A stretch of DNA of 64,000 nt, taken from NCBI RefSeq assembly GCF_900106535.1, contig NZ_FNOH01000013.1:186001-250000 (forward strand). The letters are read 5' to 3'. The notes under the pieces were generated by a model. That model worked only from the letters and a program-made list of their open reading frames with translations. It did not search any database and had not been told where the DNA came from. Origin of the DNA: Myxococcus xanthus (GTDB lineage Bacteria > Myxococcota > Myxococcia > Myxococcales > Myxococcaceae). The position numbers were made by a program, and so were the translations under genes. Shown one piece after another: positions 59,697-64,000 of the stretch (positions are counted from its first letter, which is position 1; every line of letters starts with the position of its first letter).

Positions 59697-62252
59697 TCAG
59701 CCGCGCTTCAGGTACCCACGGATGTCGTCCACGAGCTGTGTGCGGGCCTGCTGCTCGGTGGCGGCGGGGCCCAGCGTCAGCTTCTTGTCGGCCTCGATGA
59801 GCAGCTTCTGGTCCAGGAGGAACGCCACCGCGTTCTCCAGCGTCACCTTGGCCAGGGACTCGGAGGCGGTGATGCGGCCGGCGTGGTACTCCGCGCGGCC
59901 CGTTTCCAGGGCCATCTTCACGAAGGACTTCCGGTCCTCCGCGGCGCCGGTGGCCACATCCTGGAGCGTCAGGGCCGCCAGCAGGTAGGCCTCCAGGTAG
60001 TCGCGCAGCATGTCGGCCAGGAACTCCAGGTCCGGACGCGCGTGGGCCTCGGGGGCCACGCGGAGCGTCTCGTTCTCCTCAAGCACCAGGCCCATGCGCT
60101 CCAGCCGCTCCACCGTCTCCGCGAAGATAGAGTCGAACGTGGTGCCCACCCGGTAGATGAATTCCACCTTGAAGAGGCGGGACAGGAACAGCGCGCGCTC
60201 CTTCACGGTGTCGTAGGGCGCCGGGCTGCCGCTGGCAAGCATGGCGTTGGCCACGAGGCTCCGGGAGGCCACCAGGTTCATCAGCGTGTTCTTGTAGAAG
60301 GACAGCTCCGGGCGGCGTGCCTCCTCGACCTGGTAGATGACCTCGCCACGCGCTTCCTGGGTGCGCACCATCTCGTCGGAGATGAACGTGCGCATGGCGT
60401 CCTGGATGGGGCCCATCGTCTCCGGGTTGCTGGGGGCGTTGCGCATCTCCACCGACTGAGGCGAGCCCTCCTCCACGGCGATGCGGCGCAGGATGTTGAT
60501 GCGGTCTGCCATCTCCCGCTGCGTCAAGCCGCGGCGCCGGTGCGAGAGCAGGGCGGTGCTGACCAGCGCGTGCGGCGTCACCGTGGACACCTTGCTGATG
60601 CCGTACATCACCCGGTTGCCCAGCGCGCGGACGAGCCCCTTCTTCTGTTCGTCCGACACCGGTTCGTCCGGGTTGATGCCACGTGCCTGCATGAACGCGC
60701 GCAGGGAGATGGGCTCATCGAAGCCCAGGTGGATGCGGCCGTACCGCGCCGCCAGCACCTTGGGCGTGCTCAAGAGCGCCTTGAGGTCCTCGGGCTTCTT
60801 CTCTCCGCCAGCCAGCTCCTTCGAGTAGCTGCTGGACTCGACGACCTTCTCGTAGTCGATGGCCACCGGCACGAAGATGAGGTCATCGCGCGCGCCCTCC
60901 AGCACGGACTCCACCTGCCAGGTGAACATGCCCAGCTTGGGCAACAACAGCTTGCCCGTGCGCGAACGGCCGCCTTCCGGGAAGAACTCCTGGTGGATGC
61001 CGTCGTGCACCAGCTTGCGCACGTAGGCCTTGAAGGACGCGGCGTAGACCTTGTCGCCCTTGAAGGAGCGCCGGAGGAAGAACGCGCCACAGCGGCGGAA
61101 GAACGTGCCCAGGGGCCAGAAGGAGAGGTTGGCGCCCGCGGCCACCAGGGGCACCGCGTAGCCCCGGTTCCATAGCACCCAGCTCATTACCAGGTAGTCG
61201 ACGTGGCTCTTGTGGCTGGGGCACAGGACGATGGGCGCGTGGCTCGCGGCCTTGAGCGCGCGGTGGAGGCCGGCCTCGTCCACGTGCATGCCGTCGTAGA
61301 TGCGGTTGAACACCCACTCCAGCACGGGGGAGGTGAACGCCAGCGCGGTGGGGCTGGGTTTGGCGGCAATGGCCTCCAGGTTGCGGCGAGCCTCGCGCAG
61401 GACGCTCTCCGGCTTGCGCCCGGATTCCGCCGCGCACTCCTCCACCACCTTGCGCAGGGACCTGTCGCGCAGCGTCTCCTCGATGACGCGCGAGGCGGGC
61501 TTCACCGGCGGACCGAACACGGCCCGCGTTTCGCGCGCGAGGTGGACGTGGAGACTGCTACGCGCCTTGCGAGCGAGCAGTTCGTCCGAGTCGCGAGGGT
61601 TCTCCGCGACGAAGCGCTGCAGGTCGATGGGCTCGCCCACGCGGAACTGCGCGCGCTTGTAGTTGCGGAAGAAGGCCAGCATCGAGTGCAGGAATCCCGG
61701 TGCCTCGGGGCTGCCGAACACCACGTCCACCCAGTTGGGCTTCAGGCGCGCGGGGCGCTTCTCCCAGACGAACAACTCCGGCACCAGGTACACGGGCTTG
61801 TCGGACTGGCGGGCCATGGCCACCAGGGCGGGGAAGGGGTCCTCGCGCGTCTCTTTCCCAGACGGACGGAGCAGGGCGGTGCGGCGCAGGAAGACCAGAC
61901 CGCTGCCCCCCGTCTGCCGGGCGTGCTCGAAGCGCTGCGTGAAGTCACCGCTCTGTTTCGCCTGTCGCCAGGGTCGGGTGAACCATGGCCGCAGGTTCAC
62001 CACGGCGCGCACGGGCGGCAGCGCCCGGCGCACCATGGCCCACGTCAGGTAGAGGAAGTTCACCCAGGCGGTGGTGCGCATGACGTGCACCACGAAGCCC
62101 TTGGCGTGCAGGTTCCGGAGCTCTGTTTCTGCTTCCGGCGGGAAGTGCACGCTCTCCAGGTAGCGCGTTCCCAGCGCCCGGCCCATGGGGCCGAATTCGT
62201 CCTTCAGCGAGGACGCTCCCTGATTCGCAGTCGGTGACAGCGCGGTCTCCAA
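59697..62252 (-). CDS. plsB: Glycerol-3-phosphate acyltransferase PlsB
   Basis: An 851-residue PlsB-type acyltransferase. The catalytic HX4D is in CPSHKSHVDYLVMS, followed by FFPEGGRSRTGKLLLPKLG (block III/IV) and DDLIFVPVAIDYEKVVE. It makes lysophosphatidic acid at the inner membrane for phospholipid synthesis. It begins 12 bp after the argS stop, so they may be co-transcribed. Long N-terminal and C-terminal helical regions are family-typical. Confidence 0.88.
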   Translation of the reverse strand: METALSPTANQGASSLKDEFGPMGRALGTRYLESVHFPPEAETELRNLHAKGFVVHVMRTTAWVNFLYLTWAMVRRALPPVRAVVNLRPWFTRPWRQAKQSGDFTQRFEHARQTGGSGLVFLRRTALLRPSGKETREDPFPALVAMARQSDKPVYLVPELFVWEKRPARLKPNWVDVVFGSPEAPGFLHSMLAFFRNYKRAQFRVGEPIDLQRFVAENPRDSDELLARKARSSLHVHLARETRAVFGPPVKPASRVIEETLRDRSLRKVVEECAAESGRKPESVLREARRNLEAIAAKPSPTALAFTSPVLEWVFNRIYDGMHVDEAGLHRALKAASHAPIVLCPSHKSHVDYLVMSWVLWNRGYAVPLVAAGANLSFWPLGTFFRRCGAFFLRRSFKGDKVYAASFKAYVRKLVHDGIHQEFFPEGGRSRTGKLLLPKLGMFTWQVESVLEGARDDLIFVPVAIDYEKVVESSSYSKELAGGEKKPEDLKALLSTPKVLAARYGRIHLGFDEPISLRAFMQARGINPDEPVSDEQKKGLVRALGNRVMYGISKVSTVTPHALVSTALLSHRRRGLTQREMADRINILRRIAVEEGSPQSVEMRNAPSNPETMGPIQDAMRTFISDEMVRTQEARGEVIYQVEEARRPELSFYKNTLMNLVASRSLVANAMLASGSPAPYDTVKERALFLSRLFKVEFIYRVGTTFDSIFAETVERLERMGLVLEENETLRVAPEAHARPDLEFLADMLRDYLEAYLLAALTLQDVATGAAEDRKSFVKMALETGRAEYHAGRITASESLAKVTLENAVAFLLDQKLLIEADKKLTLGPAATEQQARTQLVDDIRGYLKRG

Positions 62253-62264
62253 GAATGCTCCCGG

Positions 62265-63986
62265 CTACATGTTGTCGGGCGTGGGAATGCCCAGCAGCGT
62301 CAGTCCCGCGGCCAGAGTAACCCGGGCGGCGTCGATGAGGGCGAGTCGCGCGGAACGCAGCGCGTCATTGCCTTCGACGTTGATGCGCTTGTCGCGCTCC
62401 TGATTGCCCAGCGTGTAGTAGCGGCTGAGCGCCGAGGCCACGTCGAGCAGCAGTCTCGCCACGAGGCTGGGCTCATACTGCTCCGCCGCGTCGCGAACCA
62501 CCTCGGGCAGGCGCATGATTTCGCGCAGCAGGGCCTGCTCCTCGGGGAGCGTCAGCAGGGCCGCGTCGTAGCTGGCCGGCGCGCCACCGCCCTTGCGCAG
62601 CACGTTGACGGCGCGCGCGTGGGCGTACTGGAGATAGGGGCCGGTGTGGCCCTCGAAGCTGAGCACCTCGTCCCAGTCGAAGGTGTAGTCGCTGGCACGC
62701 TTGTGCTTGAGGTCGCCGAAGGCAATGGCGCCCAGGGCGATCTGCTCGGAGAGGGCGTCCGCGTCATCCGTCTGGATGCGGCCGGCCTCCACGTTCTCCC
62801 GCACCTTGACGGAGACGCGCTCGCGCGCCTCGTCCAGCACGTCGTTGAGCTGAACCACCTGGCCCTTGCGCGTGCTCATGCCGTGGATGCGGCCGAACGC
62901 GACGTGGACGGTGCGGTCCGCCCAGGGCAGGTCCATCTCCTTCAGCGCGCGGAACACCTGCCGGAAGTGCAACGCCTGGTCCTGCGCGACGACGTAGAGC
63001 GACTTGTCGAACTGGAAGCGCTCGTACCTGTCTTGCGCGGCGGCCAGGTCACGCGTGGCGTACAGCGTGCTGCCGTCGTTTTTCTTCAGCAGGATGGGTG
63101 GCTCGTTCTCCGCGTAGGTCAGGTCGACGATGAGCGCGCCCTGCGACTCCTTCACGCCGGGCTTCTTCGCAATCTGGTCGATGACCGCGTCCATCTTTCC
63201 CTGGTAGCGGCTCTCTCCCTCGATGTGCTCGAACTCGATGCCCATCCGCGCGTAGATCTTCTTGAAGCCCTTGATGCTGGTGTCCCGGAACTGGTTCCAG
63301 AGCTTGAGGGCCTCGGCGTCACCGGCCTCCATGCGGCGGAAGAAGGCGCGGGCCTTCTCGTCGAACTCGGGCTCGGCCTCGGCGCGCTTGTTGGCCTTGA
63401 CGTACACCTCCACCAGGTGGCCCATGTCGTCGATGCGGGCCGGGTCGCCGTACTCCTGGAAGCCCACGGCCACCAGGCCGAACTGTTTGCCCCAGTCGCC
63501 CAGGTAGTTGATGCCTTCCACCCGCCAGCCCAGCGCCCGGTAGATGTTGGCGATGCAGTGGCCGAGGAACGTCGTGCGAATGTGGTGGAAGCCAATGGGC
63601 TTGGCGATGTTCGGCGACGAGTAGTCGATGGCCACCGTCTTGCCGCGGCCCGCGTCCTCGTCACCGCCGTAGCGGATGCCCGCGCTTCGCGCGGCGTCGA
63701 TGACCTCCGCCGTGAAGGGCAGGGTGGGGAAGCGCGCGTTGACGTACGGCCCCACGGCCTTGATTTCCAGCCCGGGGACGCTGAGCGACTGCGCCAGCCC
63801 GGCGGCGATGGCGGGTGGGGCCTTCTTCTGGGCCTTGGCGAGAGGGAAGGTGGCGAAGCTGAGGTCGCCGTGCGCCGGCTCGGCGGGCTTGACCTGGGCT
63901 TCGATGTCGGCGGCCGGCACGCCCAGGGCATTGGCAAGAGCCTGGGCGAAGGCGGCGCGGTAACGGGAGTAGACGGATGTGCTCAT
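62265..63986 (-). CDS. argS: Arginyl-tRNA synthetase
   Basis: A 573-residue class I synthetase that charges tRNA-Arg. The HIGH-like motif is PIGFHHIRTTFLGH, the KMSKS-equivalent MSTRKGQVVQLND, and the N-terminal Add-1 domain (VKPAEPAHGDLSFATFPLAK) and C-terminal DALR-type anticodon domain (AQYEPSLVARLLLDVASALSRYY, shortened here to YEPSLVARLLLDVASALSRY) are all present. The start at 63986 is 14 bp from the window edge, so upstream signals are not visible. Confidence 0.96.
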   Translation of the reverse strand: MSTSVYSRYRAAFAQALANALGVPAADIEAQVKPAEPAHGDLSFATFPLAKAQKKAPPAIAAGLAQSLSVPGLEIKAVGPYVNARFPTLPFTAEVIDAARSAGIRYGGDEDAGRGKTVAIDYSSPNIAKPIGFHHIRTTFLGHCIANIYRALGWRVEGINYLGDWGKQFGLVAVGFQEYGDPARIDDMGHLVEVYVKANKRAEAEPEFDEKARAFFRRMEAGDAEALKLWNQFRDTSIKGFKKIYARMGIEFEHIEGESRYQGKMDAVIDQIAKKPGVKESQGALIVDLTYAENEPPILLKKNDGSTLYATRDLAAAQDRYERFQFDKSLYVVAQDQALHFRQVFRALKEMDLPWADRTVHVAFGRIHGMSTRKGQVVQLNDVLDEARERVSVKVRENVEAGRIQTDDADALSEQIALGAIAFGDLKHKRASDYTFDWDEVLSFEGHTGPYLQYAHARAVNVLRKGGGAPASYDAALLTLPEEQALLREIMRLPEVVRDAAEQYEPSLVARLLLDVASALSRYYTLGNQERDKRINVEGNDALRSARLALIDAARVTLAAGLTLLGIPTPDNM

Positions 63987-64000
63987 GGGGCTGCGGGGAT

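Overview
The window is very GC-rich delta-proteobacterial (Myxococcota) DNA and almost certainly comes from the genus Myxococcus. Both halves of the exo/wzxS spore-coat polysaccharide locus are present in the order known for M. xanthus. Codon use is strongly GC3-biased throughout, and there are many lipoproteins, a Ser/Thr kinase and many translationally coupled (ATGA/GTGA) gene pairs. No tRNA, rRNA or CRISPR array was seen.

Layout. (1) 1-5261, plus strand: the end of exoE, then exoF, exoG, exoH and exoI, for spore-coat glycan initiation and sugar modification. (2) 5354-6859, minus strand: ccmI and ccmH, the end of a cytochrome c maturation operon. (3) About 6860-24086: a mosaic accessory block. 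It holds a macrolide-phosphotransferase-like gene, an acyltransferase, a 2OG-Fe(II) oxygenase, a MarR/DUF1428 divergent pair with a clear operator, a TPM-domain protein, two toxin/effector-like modules on the minus strand, an IS3-family remnant between those modules, and an SMP-30 family hydrolase. (4) 24087-30604, minus strand: a zinc-ribbon membrane protein, then ccmG, F, E, D, C, B and A. Removing the accessory block would rejoin ccmABCDEFG to ccmHI. (5) 30909-36549, plus strand: polysaccharide deacetylase, Wzx flippase, serine-type O-acetyltransferase and two glycosyltransferases, the second exo block. (6) 36562-41326, minus strand: thiS-thiG-thiE followed by three membrane or regulatory genes (DUF4129, DUF4350). 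(7) 41549-48656, plus strand: lipoproteins, a degenerate Ser/Thr kinase, a membrane dipeptidase, and a vWA (Ro60-like) gene coupled to an ARPP-2-like gene. (8) 48674-51135, minus strand: corA, an alpha/beta hydrolase, and an AhpD/CMD-family gene with an in-frame UGA. (9) 51215-64000: housekeeping and hydrolase genes, including an RlmI-type methyltransferase, a subtilase, a CPBP protease, plsB and argS.

Most notable. (a) At 48674-49285 one AhpD-like protein is split by an in-frame TGA placed exactly at the second redox cysteine (CxxU). It is followed 17 nt later by a perfect 6-bp hairpin with a GGUC apical loop, the bacterial SECIS signature, so this is very probably a selenoprotein rather than a pseudogene. 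(b) At 13671-17831 a small leader gene is coupled to a protein of tandem 115-residue beta-sandwich-like repeats ending in a YwqJ-like zinc deaminase, with a likely immunity gene after it. (c) At 18585-22884 there is a peptidoglycan-binding protein, a metzincin-type protease and an exported partner, which looks like a second effector module. (d) The ccmA/exo divergent region contains a perfect 19-bp inverted repeat.
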